DNA of 64,000 nt, from positions 24,878-88,877 of the forward strand of contig CAIJQQ010000002.1 of NCBI GenBank assembly GCA_903822825.1, given 5' to 3'. Source of the stretch: an uncultured Burkholderiales bacterium. Lineage in GTDB: Bacteria; Pseudomonadota; Gammaproteobacteria; Burkholderiales; Burkholderiaceae_C. Below are positions 18,928 to 27,344 of the stretch, piece after piece. The notes below the pieces were generated by a model, which was not told where the DNA came from, did not search any database, and was given only the letters and a program-made list of their open reading frames with translations. Each line of letters starts with the position of its first letter. Positions within the stretch are counted from its first letter, which is position 1. The position numbers and the translations under genes were made by a program.

Positions 18928-20013
18928 TCACAAGGGCTGAAGGCGATCAGGGTCCGGCCGAGCAAGCCACTGTGCAAACTCATCTGCCATCTTTTCACTG
19001 GCCTTGGCCGCCGTGTTCCAAACCTTCACCCGCCCTGCCAAATTGCGGTCATAGCTCATGAAGTCCCTGCGGTCAGGCAGCTTGCCGCCCGGCAAAGTTT
19101 TGACCCACTCGGGGTTGGGGGCCAACACGATGGTGTTGTCCAAAAACGGCGTCGCCCCGTGCCGCCACTTGAGTGCTTTGTCGAGCCAGCCAGGCACCAC
19201 GTTTTGCTGGAAGTGCGGGTACAGCACGATGGACCGGTTTGGCCCTTGGGTGGGCGCGGTCCAGTTCAGGTGCAGGTGGTAGTCGGTGATGCCGCCGTCC
19301 CAATACGCGCCAGCGGGTGCGCCGGGGATGTCGTGCACGGCTTTCAGGGCGAATGGGATCGAGCAACTGGCCTGTAGCGCGGGCATGAAGTTGCCCTCGG
19401 TCAGGGCCACAGCGCGGGTGCGAAAGTCTTGTGCATCAAAGGGCAAGGGCGCGCCCTGCGCAGAAAACACCACCCGCTCCAGCCAGCCGCCCAGCGCTCG
19501 GCGGCTCATGGCGTTGCTGAGGTAGGCCCCGGCATAGCCCAGCGGCGTGGCCAAGGGGTGCTCGCGGTGCAGCACATGGCGCCCGCGCGAGGTGACGATG
19601 TGCAGTTTGTAACGCGGGTGGTTCAGCGCCTCCTGGACGCGACCGCCGTAAAAGGCCTGCAGGCTTTGGCCAAAGGCTTCGCTCACCTGCTCGGCGCTCA
19701 CGCGCTTTTTGCCCGGCAGCGGTTCGTAGTGCTGGTGAATGTAGTCGTGCTCCAACCGCTCAAACGCGGCCACCGGGTTGTTCAGGCAGGCGGTGGACAT
19801 GCGCCACGCGCCGATGGATGCGCCCACCAGGTCCACGGGCTGCTGGCTTTGGGCCAGCCACTCGCCGAAAATGAAGCGGTCCAAGGGGCCAAGAATCAGC
19901 CCTTTGGGGCCCCCGGCGGCTGCAGGAATCACCCCCACATGTTCGGGCCGCAAGCCGTGCTCACGGATGTGGGCGAGTGCCTTGGGGCCTGCATGGATGT
20001 GGAGGGCTTGCAT
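18928..20013 (-). CDS. Patatin-like phospholipase family protein
   Basis: A 361-residue protein with the patatin lipase box G-A-S-I-G-A-W and the dyad motif D-G-G-I. An A-A-G-G-P-K-G-L stretch near residues 30-40 fits the glycine-rich oxyanion loop. No export signal is seen. The start is the ATG at 20013; the longer reading would need TTG at 20022. Function is likely lipid acyl hydrolysis, substrate unknown. It follows tex on the same strand, separated by REPIN-like copy C. Confidence 0.85.
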   Translation of the reverse strand: MQALHIHAGPKALAHIREHGLRPEHVGVIPAAAGGPKGLILGPLDRFIFGEWLAQSQQPVDLVGASIGAWRMSTACLNNPVAAFERLEHDYIHQHYEPLPGKKRVSAEQVSEAFGQSLQAFYGGRVQEALNHPRYKLHIVTSRGRHVLHREHPLATPLGYAGAYLSNAMSRRALGGWLERVVFSAQGAPLPFDAQDFRTRAVALTEGNFMPALQASCSIPFALKAVHDIPGAPAGAYWDGGITDYHLHLNWTAPTQGPNRSIVLYPHFQQNVVPGWLDKALKWRHGATPFLDNTIVLAPNPEWVKTLPGGKLPDRRDFMSYDRNLAGRVKVWNTAAKASEKMADEFAQWLARPDPDRLQPL

Positions 20014-20060
20014 AGGGTTCAAGTGTATGGGCGCAAATGGTGAAGGAGGCAGCCTATAGA

Positions 20061-20135
20061 TGTGGGAGCGGTGCCCTCGCCGCGAATGGGCGCTCGCAGG
20101 CCACCACGTATCGCCCCGAGGGCGGGGCTCCCACA
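20061..20135. repeat. REP-doublet (REPIN-like) element, copy C
   Basis: Left half TGTGGGAGC then GGTG-CCCT-CGCC hairpin bases and GCGAA; right half on the other strand TGTGGGAGC then CCCG-CCCT-CGGG bases and GCGA. The spacer is about 25 bases. It lies 6 bases beyond the tex stop codon. The head is GTGG instead of the GTAG of copies A and B. Confidence 0.78.
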
Positions 20136-20141
20136 GCGCTG

Positions 20142-22574
20142 CTATTTTTTGAGGGCTTGCAGTTTGGCAAAGGCGCTGGCCATGGCCGAGCCGGAATTTG
20201 CTGCGGCTGCGGGGGGCGAGCTGTAACCGCCGCCGCGCTGGCGGTTGTCGCGCCCTGCCCCTTCAAACTTGTTGTCGCGGGGGCCCCTTCCGTCGTGTCC
20301 TTGGCGGGCGGGTGCCGCGTCGAGCTTCATGGTCAAGCTGATGCGCTTGCGGGCCACGTCCACTTCGAGCACCTTCACCTTAACGATGTCGCCGGTCTTG
20401 ACCACTTCGCGGGCGTCGGTGACGAATTTGTTGGCCAGCTGGCTCACATGCACCAAACCGTCCTGGTGCACGCCCAGGTCCACAAACGCGCCAAACTGCG
20501 CCACGTTGCTCACGGTGCCTTCGAGCGTCACGCCCTCTTTCAGGTCTTTGATGTCTTCGACGCCATCGGCCAGGCGGGCCACCTTGAAGTCGGGGCGCGG
20601 GTCGCGGCCGGGTTTTTCCAGCTCGCCCAGGATGTCCTTGATGGTGATGGCACCGAATTTGTCGTTCGCAAACAGCTCGGGCTTGAGGGTCTTCAAAACG
20701 TCCGAACGGCCCATGATCTCTTGGATCGGCTTGGCGGTTTTGACGATGATCTGCGCGACCACCGGGTAAGTCTCAGGGTGCACGCCCGTCATGTCCAGCG
20801 GGTTGTCGCCGCCGCGAATGCGCAAAAAGCCTGCGCTTTGCTCAAAGGTTTTGGCCCCGAGACCCGTGACTTTGAGCAAGTCTTGCCGCGTCTTGAAAAC
20901 GCCATGGGCATCGCGCCAGCGCACCACGGCCTTGGCCACGGTGCTCGACAAGCCGGACACGCGGGTGAGCAAAGGCACGCTCGCGGTGTTCAGGTCCACG
21001 CCCACCGAGTTGACGCAGTCTTCGACCACGGCGTCCAGCGTTTTGGCCAACTCGCTTTGGTTCACGTCGTGCTGGTACTGGCCCACACCAATCGCTTTGG
21101 GGTCGATCTTGACCAGCTCTGACAGCGGGTCTTGCAGGCGGCGGGCAATGGAGGCCGCGCCGCGCAGGCTCACGTCCACATCGGGCATTTCTTGTGAGGC
21201 GAATTCGCTGGCGCTGTACACCGAAGCGCCTGCCTCGCTGACCACCACCTTCTGAATTTCCAACCCATCGCGAATGCCTTCTCGCAATCGGGCCAGTTGC
21301 TTGATCAGGTCGCCCGCCAGTTTGTCGGTCTCGCGGCTGGCGGTGCCGTTGCCAATCGCAATCAGGTTCACATTGTGCTTCTCGCACAACTTGGCAAGCG
21401 TAAAGAGCGAGCCCTCCCAGTCTTTGCGAGGCTCGTGTGGGTACACGGTGGCGGTGTCGACCAGCTTGCCGGTGGCGTCCACCACGGCCACTTTCACCCC
21501 GGTGCGGATGCCCGGGTCCAAGCCCATGACCACACGGGGGCCTGCGGGTGCGGCCAACAGCAAATCACGCAGGTTGTCAGCAAAAACTTTGATGGCGACC
21601 TTTTCGGCTTCTTCGCGCAGGCGGGTGAACAGGTCGCGCTCGGTGGACAGGCTCAATTTCACGCGCCAGGTCCAGGCCACGCATTTGCGGATCAGGTCGT
21701 CCGCGGGGCGCGCCGCATGGCTCCAGCCCAGGTGCAAGGCGATCTTGCCTTCGGCCAGTGAGGGGGCGGTCGCCTTCGGCACCGTGGTCTTGCCAGGTTC
21801 CGGCTTGGACCCGAAGCTCGTCTGCGGCTCGGGGAGCACCAGCTTGGCGTCGAGCATTTCCAAGGAACGGCCACGGAAAACGGCCAAAGCGCGGTGCGAG
21901 GGCACGCGGCCAATCGGCTCGTCGTAGTCAAAGTAATCGCGGAATTTGGCCACGTCGGCGTTGTTCTCGTCCTTGCCCTGGGCCAGTTGGCTTTTGAAAA
22001 GGCCTTCGTTCCACAGCCATTCGCGCAGGGCTTGCACCAGCGACGCGTCTTCGGCCCAGCGTTCGCTGAGCAAATCGCGCACGCCGTCCAGCACAGCGGC
22101 GGTGGTGGTGAAGTCGGCGCCTTCTATGGCGCCTGCAGCCAGCACAAAGGCGGCAGCCTCAGCATGCGGTTCGAGTGTGGGGTCGGCAAACAACTTGTCG
22201 GCCAAAGGCGCCAGCCCTGCTTCGCGGGCGATCATGCCCTTGGTGCGGCGCTTGGGCTTGAAGGGCAAATACAGGTCTTCCAGCTCTTGTTTGGTGGGCG
22301 CAGCGTCGATGGCTGCGAGCAGCTCAAGCGTCATCTTGCCCTGCTCCTGGATGCTTTTGATGACGGCGTCGCGGCGGTCTTCGAGTTCGCGCAGATAGCC
22401 CAATCTGGCTTCGAGTTCGCGCAACTGGATGTCGTCCAGCCCGTCGGTCACTTCTTTGCGGTAACGGGCGATGAAAGGGACAGTGGCGCCACCGTCCAGC
22501 AGTTCAACAGCGGTTTTGACTTGGTCCGGGCGGATACGGATTTCTGCGGCCAGTTGGGCCAGGATTTTCGACAT
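20142..22574 (-). CDS. tex: RNA-binding transcriptional accessory protein Tex
   Basis: An 810-residue Tex protein. Domains in order: Tex N-terminal helical region, a YqgF/RuvC-like domain (G-L-D-P-G-I-R-T-G-V-K), helix-hairpin-helix repeats (R-V-S-G-L-S...V-T-G-L-G-A-K) and a C-terminal S1 domain (G-A-F-V-D-L-G-V-H-Q-D-G-L-V-H-V-S). A Gly/Arg/Asp-rich tail follows the S1 domain. Tex binds nucleic acids and affects transcription and expression of various genes. The length matches the family. Confidence 0.95.
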   Translation of the reverse strand: MSKILAQLAAEIRIRPDQVKTAVELLDGGATVPFIARYRKEVTDGLDDIQLRELEARLGYLRELEDRRDAVIKSIQEQGKMTLELLAAIDAAPTKQELEDLYLPFKPKRRTKGMIAREAGLAPLADKLFADPTLEPHAEAAAFVLAAGAIEGADFTTTAAVLDGVRDLLSERWAEDASLVQALREWLWNEGLFKSQLAQGKDENNADVAKFRDYFDYDEPIGRVPSHRALAVFRGRSLEMLDAKLVLPEPQTSFGSKPEPGKTTVPKATAPSLAEGKIALHLGWSHAARPADDLIRKCVAWTWRVKLSLSTERDLFTRLREEAEKVAIKVFADNLRDLLLAAPAGPRVVMGLDPGIRTGVKVAVVDATGKLVDTATVYPHEPRKDWEGSLFTLAKLCEKHNVNLIAIGNGTASRETDKLAGDLIKQLARLREGIRDGLEIQKVVVSEAGASVYSASEFASQEMPDVDVSLRGAASIARRLQDPLSELVKIDPKAIGVGQYQHDVNQSELAKTLDAVVEDCVNSVGVDLNTASVPLLTRVSGLSSTVAKAVVRWRDAHGVFKTRQDLLKVTGLGAKTFEQSAGFLRIRGGDNPLDMTGVHPETYPVVAQIIVKTAKPIQEIMGRSDVLKTLKPELFANDKFGAITIKDILGELEKPGRDPRPDFKVARLADGVEDIKDLKEGVTLEGTVSNVAQFGAFVDLGVHQDGLVHVSQLANKFVTDAREVVKTGDIVKVKVLEVDVARKRISLTMKLDAAPARQGHDGRGPRDNKFEGAGRDNRQRGGGYSSPPAAAANSGSAMASAFAKLQALKK

Positions 22575-22789
22575 GGAGGGGGATTTCTTTCAGGCAAGCG
22601 GGCGAGTTTGCCACAAGCCAGCGCGCGCATTTCTGGGCCGTAAGGGGCATGGCGGCCGTTGCGAAAACAACAAAGATGCTATTTTTTGCGTCCCAATATG
22701 ATAAAAATTACATTTGAAGGCATTAAAACTGTAAAATAACCATAAATAAACAGTTTTGGCATTAAAAGTAGTTTCGAGGGAGTGTGTCA
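22575..22789. other. AT-rich divergent intergenic region
   Basis: Between tex and the small lipoprotein gene. From about 22675 to 22775 it is markedly AT-rich, with several ATAAA and TAAAA runs, and probably holds the promoter of the lipoprotein gene. No clear -35/-10 pair can be assigned. Confidence 0.35.
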
Positions 22790-23161
22790 ATGCGTTCAAT
22801 GAAACCCCATCGCCAAGCCGCACGGCCGTTGCTGTCGCTGGTTTTTGCCCTTTTGGCTGGATGCCAGACATTGCCCGGCAATTTGCCCGCGCATGAATAC
22901 GAACCTTTCAAGCCCCTGCCTGTTGAGAAACGCCTGATGAACGACGTGCGCATCCGCTGGGAAGTGCGCGAAGACGTCGCCCAAATCTGTGCCAAAGCCA
23001 TTCAAATGGGCAAAGAACAGGCCTACATCACCCCGCCAGTGGCCTGCGCTGTTTGGGATGTGCCCAAGCAGGAATGCACTGTGATCACCGGCCCCAAGCC
23101 CACACATGTGGCCCTGGGTCATGAGGTCCGGCACTGCTTTGAGGGGCGGTTTCACCGCTGA
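22790..23161 (+). CDS. Small lipoprotein with HExxH motif, function unknown
   Basis: A 123-residue protein with a lipoprotein signal (lipobox L-L-A-G-C, Cys25). The C-terminus contains H-E-V-R-H-C-F-E-G-R-F-H (residues 111-122), a HExxH zinc-protease-like motif with a further Gly and His downstream. Cysteines at 67, 86, 97 and 116 could form disulfides. It is short for a protease, so metal binding without catalysis is possible. The start at 22790 has GAGGGAG 7 bases upstream; the GTG at 22784 is less likely. I do not recognise the family with certainty. Confidence 0.75.
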   Translation: MRSMKPHRQAARPLLSLVFALLAGCQTLPGNLPAHEYEPFKPLPVEKRLMNDVRIRWEVREDVAQICAKAIQMGKEQAYITPPVACAVWDVPKQECTVITGPKPTHVALGHEVRHCFEGRFHR

Positions 23162-23182
23162 TTCCCCCAAAAATTCCCCTGT

Positions 23183-24094
23183 TTAAGCGTTGGCCTCGCG
23201 CAAGGCCTTGCGCAAACCCTCACCCACTTCGGGGCGCGCAGCAAACGGGTCCGGGGGGTTGCTGCCCGTCACGATGGCTTCCATGCGGCTTTGGACGTTG
23301 CCCAGCGCTTGCGGGTGGCTGTAGATGTAGAACTGGTCACTGGCGACCGCATCAAACACCTTTTGCGCCACATCCGCGGCCGACACTTTGCCACTGCCCA
23401 CGGCTTTGTCGCTTTGCGCTTGGCCGATCAGTTGGCTGGCGGTGAGCTTGTCTGCGGCCAAGTCGCTTGGGCGGTTGCGGTGGCTCTGGCTGATGCCCGT
23501 GGGCACAAAGTAAGGGCACAGCACGCTCGCGCTGATCTGGTCGGACACCAGATGCAAATCCTGGTAGAGCGTTTCCGTCAGGGACACCACGGCGTGTTTG
23601 CTCACGTTGTAGATGCCCATGTTGGGCGGCGTCAGCAATCCAGCCATGCTGGCGGTGTTGACGATGTGGCCTTGGTAGCTCGGGTCGGCCTTGGCGGCTT
23701 CAAGCATCATGGGGGTGAACAGGCGCACACCGTGCACCACGCCCCAGAGGTTGACGCCCAAGACCCATTCCCAGTCGGCCACCGTGTTTTCCCAAACCAG
23801 ACCCCCTGCCCCCACGCCCGCGTTGTTGAACACGAAATGAGGTGCGCCAAAACGTGCTTTCACATCAGCGGCCAGTTGCTCCATGGCCTCGGCTTTTGAC
23901 ACGTCGACCTGACGGGCCAGCACCTGAGCACCTTGGGCTTTCATTTCGGCTTCGGCTTTGTCCAGGGCGTCTTGCTGCACATCGACCAGCACCAGGTTCA
24001 TGCCCAATTTGGCGCCGATGCGGGCGCATTCCAGCCCAAAGCCAGAGCCTGCGCCAGTCAATACGGCGGTTTTGCCTTTGAAGTTCTCGATCAT
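23183..24094 (-). CDS. SDR family oxidoreductase
   Basis: A 303-residue classical short-chain dehydrogenase. It has T-G-A-G-S-G-F-G for cofactor binding, N-N-A-G-V-G, and the Y-N-V-S-K active-site pair. It overlaps the GST gene by 4 bases and is the last gene of the long minus-strand acyl-CoA locus. Substrate unknown; an NAD(P)-dependent alcohol/ketone conversion is likely. Confidence 0.88.
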   Translation of the reverse strand: MIENFKGKTAVLTGAGSGFGLECARIGAKLGMNLVLVDVQQDALDKAEAEMKAQGAQVLARQVDVSKAEAMEQLAADVKARFGAPHFVFNNAGVGAGGLVWENTVADWEWVLGVNLWGVVHGVRLFTPMMLEAAKADPSYQGHIVNTASMAGLLTPPNMGIYNVSKHAVVSLTETLYQDLHLVSDQISASVLCPYFVPTGISQSHRNRPSDLAADKLTASQLIGQAQSDKAVGSGKVSAADVAQKVFDAVASDQFYIYSHPQALGNVQSRMEAIVTGSNPPDPFAARPEVGEGLRKALREANA

Positions 24095-25026
24095 GCGGAA
24101 ACCTTTTTCAGTGTGAACCCGACACGCGGGAAGTGGACGTGGACGGTGCCCGCGCGTTCATCGCTGCGGCGCAGGGTGTACCGGGTGCGGGTGGCCGCGA
24201 TCAGCTCACCCTCGGTCGGCTCCAAACCAAAGTTGTCGGCCGCGATCACCACCGGGCTGCCCAGCGCGATGCCGTGCTCGTCCTGGAAGACCTCGCCCTG
24301 CACAGCGGCGGGCGTTGAACTGCGGGCCAACTGCAAGGCTTCTTCGGCGCTGCATTTGCCGGGTGTGCCGTGGCCAATGGTCTTCATGCGGGCCATCCAG
24401 TTTTTGACTTCGGGTGTGGCGTCCAGAATGCCCGCCAAGGCGGGTGTGCGTTCTTGCGTGAACCACAGCGGGTGGTAAGCCGCAAAGTCGGCCACGCAAG
24501 GCTGGGCACCGAACAAAAAGTCTTGCCCGTGCAGCATGTTGGCGATGCGGCGCAGGTAGCTTTTGTAGATGCCGGCGGCATCGGTGGACGACATGCGCGC
24601 TGCGCCACTGCGCATGGCGGTGCGGTCGGCCACAAAAGCCTGCACACCCTCAGCGGGTGCGCCGGCAAAGACCTGTGCCACGCCAGCGGGCTGGAAGTTG
24701 TAGGCCATCGACGCCGCGAACAAGGCGCTGTCTGCCCACTGCGCCACGATGCGCGCTGCGCCTTTGACGGCATCGGGGTAGATCGTGGGCGTGGGTGCCA
24801 AGTGCTCCAGCACATCGCAGATCAAGGCGGTGTCGCAGTAAATGTCTGCGCCGATTTGCAGCACGGGCGTTTTGCGGTAACCGCCTGTGAGCGCTGTCAG
24901 GTCGGGCTTGGGCATGATCATGGGGATGAACACGCTCTTCCAGGCCAGTTGCTTGTGGCCCAGAATCAGCCGGACCTTCTCGGCAAACGGCGAAGTCGGG
25001 TAATGGTGGAGGATCAATTCGGACAT
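24091..25026 (-). CDS. Glutathione S-transferase family protein
   Basis: A 311-residue protein with an N-terminal thioredoxin-like GST domain: H-H-Y-P-T-S-P-F-A-E-K-V-R, with a candidate Ser for glutathione activation, and T-P-V-L-Q in the cis-Pro position. An all-helical C-terminal domain follows, then an extra ~90-residue tail beyond the usual GST length of 200-230. Substrate and catalysis are unknown. It sits between an MDR reductase and an SDR on one strand. Confidence 0.82.
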   Translation of the reverse strand: MSELILHHYPTSPFAEKVRLILGHKQLAWKSVFIPMIMPKPDLTALTGGYRKTPVLQIGADIYCDTALICDVLEHLAPTPTIYPDAVKGAARIVAQWADSALFAASMAYNFQPAGVAQVFAGAPAEGVQAFVADRTAMRSGAARMSSTDAAGIYKSYLRRIANMLHGQDFLFGAQPCVADFAAYHPLWFTQERTPALAGILDATPEVKNWMARMKTIGHGTPGKCSAEEALQLARSSTPAAVQGEVFQDEHGIALGSPVVIAADNFGLEPTEGELIAATRTRYTLRRSDERAGTVHVHFPRVGFTLKKVSA

Positions 25027-25036
25027 GGGGCTTGCC

Positions 25037-26053
25037 TCAGATCAACTTGACCAATTGCTTGCCGAAGTTTTTGCCTTTGAGCAAGCCGAGGAAGGCCTCA
25101 GGTGCCGCTGCCAGGCCTTGGGCCACGGATTCGCGGGGGCGCAACTTGCCGGTGCCGATCAGGGTGCCGAGTTCTTGCAGCGCCTCGGGCCAAACTTCCA
25201 TGTGCTCGCTGACGATGAAGCCTTCGATCTTCATGCGGTTGACCAGAATCAAGGCGGGGCTGCTCATGGGCAGTGGGGCACCATCGTAGCCCGCAATCAT
25301 GCCGCACACCGCAATGCGGGCAAAGGCGTTGGTGCGCAGCATCACTGCATCCAAAACCATGCCGCCGACGTTTTCAAAGTGGCCATCGATGCCGTTCGGG
25401 CAGGCTTCGCGCAGTGCTTTGGACAGGTTCATGGCGTCTTTGTGCTCCTTGTAGTCGATGCAGGCGTCAAAGCCCAGTTCATTGACCACGTAATCGCACT
25501 TGTCTTTGCCACCGGCAATGCCGACCACGCGGCAGCCACGTGCCTTGGCCAAAGCACCATAAGCACTGCCCACCGCGCCGCTGGCAGCACTCACCGTGAC
25601 GGTTTCGCCCGCTTTTGGGGCGATGATTTTGCACAGGCCATACCAAGCGGTCACGCCGGGCATGCCAACGGCCCCCAGGTAATGGGACAGTGGCACATGG
25701 GTGGTGTCGACTTTGCGCAGTGCGCCCAACACGTTGGCATCGACCACGCTGTACTCTTGCCAGCCGCCCATGCCCACCACATGGTCGCCGACTTGGAACT
25801 TGGGGTGTTGGCTTTCCAACACTTCGCCCACCGTGCCGCCGATCATCACCTGACCCAGAGGCTGGGGCACCGCGTAGCTCTTGCTCTCGTTCATGCGGCC
25901 GCGCATGTAGGGGTCCAGGCTCATGAAGTGGTGCTTGACCAGGACTTGGCCGTCTTGTAAAGCCGGAATCGGGGCTTCGACGAGCTTGAAGTTGGCCGCA
26001 GTGGCTTCGCCCTGGGGGCGGTTGTCAAGCACGATTTGGTGGTTGATGGTCAT
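25037..26053 (-). CDS. NADP-dependent oxidoreductase, MDR superfamily
   Basis: A 338-residue zinc-free medium-chain reductase similar to the leukotriene B4 dehydrogenase / curcumin reductase (CurA) group. Landmarks are D-P-Y-M-R-G-R-M near the N-terminus, the G-V-T-A-W-Y-G-L stretch and the Rossmann A-A-S-G-A-V-G-S. Such enzymes reduce the double bond of enones or 2-alkenals with NADPH. AGGAG lies upstream of the ATG. It may reduce unsaturated or reactive intermediates of the locus (inference). Confidence 0.88.
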   Translation of the reverse strand: MTINHQIVLDNRPQGEATAANFKLVEAPIPALQDGQVLVKHHFMSLDPYMRGRMNESKSYAVPQPLGQVMIGGTVGEVLESQHPKFQVGDHVVGMGGWQEYSVVDANVLGALRKVDTTHVPLSHYLGAVGMPGVTAWYGLCKIIAPKAGETVTVSAASGAVGSAYGALAKARGCRVVGIAGGKDKCDYVVNELGFDACIDYKEHKDAMNLSKALREACPNGIDGHFENVGGMVLDAVMLRTNAFARIAVCGMIAGYDGAPLPMSSPALILVNRMKIEGFIVSEHMEVWPEALQELGTLIGTGKLRPRESVAQGLAAAPEAFLGLLKGKNFGKQLVKLI

Positions 26054-26097
26054 TGATGAGTCTCCTTGAGTGTGTGAGTGCGTGAAATCGTTAACGT

Positions 26098-26520
26098 TTA
26101 ATCGGTGGACGGGCTTTGGGTGTCACGCCGTGCCACGTATTTGAAAGTGCCGGTGGCCGTGGCGCAGAGCTGGCCTTGCGTGTCATAGATGCGGCCCTCA
26201 GTGAAGGCCATGGTGCGCGTTCGGTGTTGCAGATGGCCTTTGCCAACGAGCTTTTGCCCTGCAGGCACTTTGGCCGGGCGCATGAAGGAGGTCTTCATTT
26301 CGATGGTGACCACACCCATTTGCGGGTCAGCACTTCTCGCTGCTGTGGCCATGATCACGTCCAAAAAGGTCATGACCGCGCCGCCATGTGTGACCTCAAA
26401 GGAATTGAGGTGTTCAGGGCGCGGTGCAAAATGCATCTCGGATTCTCCGCCCTCGAATTTTTCCAGCGTGAAACCCAGGTGTTCAACGAATGGGATGTGG
26501 GCGCCAAAAGGGATGCTCAT
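26098..26520 (-). CDS. PaaI-family hotdog thioesterase
   Basis: A 140-residue hotdog-fold protein of the PaaI/4HBT type with the H-G-G-A-V-M-T-F-L-D active-site helix and I-E-M-K-T-S-F-M-R-P strand. Family members hydrolyse acyl- or aryl-CoA. The start M-S-I-P-F at 26520 is preferred, because an extension would overlap the SDR gene upstream. It lies in the acyl-CoA locus and could release stalled CoA intermediates. Confidence 0.88.
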   Translation of the reverse strand: MSIPFGAHIPFVEHLGFTLEKFEGGESEMHFAPRPEHLNSFEVTHGGAVMTFLDVIMATAARSADPQMGVVTIEMKTSFMRPAKVPAGQKLVGKGHLQHRTRTMAFTEGRIYDTQGQLCATATGTFKYVARRDTQSPSTD

Positions 26521-26540
26521 GTCCAGACTCAAGGCGTGGC

Positions 26541-27332
26541 TCAGCCGCCAATGATGGCGCTGACGCCACCGTCCACGGCCATCCATTGGCCAGTGATGTG
26601 TTTGCCTGCGTCGGACGCGAACAACAAAGCCAATCCTTTGAGGTCTTCATCATCGCCCAATCGGCGCAGTGGAGCGCCAGCCGCCATCTTCTCTGCGCCC
26701 AGCTTTTCGAGCAGACCGTAGGTCATTTTGCTGGGGAAAAAGCCAGGACAAATCGCATTGACGGTGATGCCGTGCTCACCCCACTCGCCTGCCAGTGCGC
26801 GGGTGAAGTTGACAACCGCACCTTTGGAGGTGTTGTAGGCGATGGTCTTCATCTCGGACGGGTTGCCTGCCAAGCCGGCAATGGAGGCGACGTTCAGGAT
26901 GCGGCCTTTGCCACGCGGAATCATGCAGCGCTTGGCCACTTCCTGCGAAAGGATGAAGTAGCCCCGCACGTTGAGGTTCATGACCTTGTCCCAGGCCGCC
27001 ACCGGGTGGTCTTCTGCGGGGGCACCCCAAGTGGCGCCTGCATTGTTCACCAGGATGTCGATGGGGCCCATGCGCTCGATGGTTTCGTTGGCCAAGCGGC
27101 GGATGTCTTCTTCTTTGGCGCAGTCGGCCGCGATCCAGCGGGCATCAATGCCTGCCGCTTGCAGTTCGGCTGCCGCCTGTTCGAGGTCTTCGGCTTTGCG
27201 TGAGCTGAGCATGATCTTGGCCCCGGCTTCGCCCAGCGCGTGGGCCATTTGCAGTCCCAGGCCTCGGGAGCCGCCAGTGACCAAAGCCACCTGGCCAGTC
27301 AGATCAAAGAGTTGTTGTGTGGTGCGTGCCAT
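26541..27332 (-). CDS. SDR family oxidoreductase (3-oxoacyl reductase type)
   Basis: A 263-residue short-chain dehydrogenase with T-G-G-S-R-G-L-G, N-N-A-G-A and Y-N-T-S-K, plus a C-terminal A-S-D-A-G-K-H-I-T-G-Q segment typical of FabG-like or gluconate-5-dehydrogenase-like members. The surrounding acyl-CoA genes suggest a 3-hydroxyacyl or alcohol substrate. It starts 12 bases after the serine hydrolase gene. Confidence 0.88.
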   Translation of the reverse strand: MARTTQQLFDLTGQVALVTGGSRGLGLQMAHALGEAGAKIMLSSRKAEDLEQAAAELQAAGIDARWIAADCAKEEDIRRLANETIERMGPIDILVNNAGATWGAPAEDHPVAAWDKVMNLNVRGYFILSQEVAKRCMIPRGKGRILNVASIAGLAGNPSEMKTIAYNTSKGAVVNFTRALAGEWGEHGITVNAICPGFFPSKMTYGLLEKLGAEKMAAGAPLRRLGDDEDLKGLALLFASDAGKHITGQWMAVDGGVSAIIGG

Positions 27333-27344
27333 AGAAAGGTTCCT

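Noticed and set aside
12691..20135. Repeats considered as a CRISPR array
   Set aside because: There are only three copies, irregularly and widely spaced, each an inverted doublet, and no cas genes are present.
23117..23158. HExxH region considered as a metzincin
   Set aside because: The Gly and third His are one residue too far and the protein is too small, so only a metal-binding motif is claimed.
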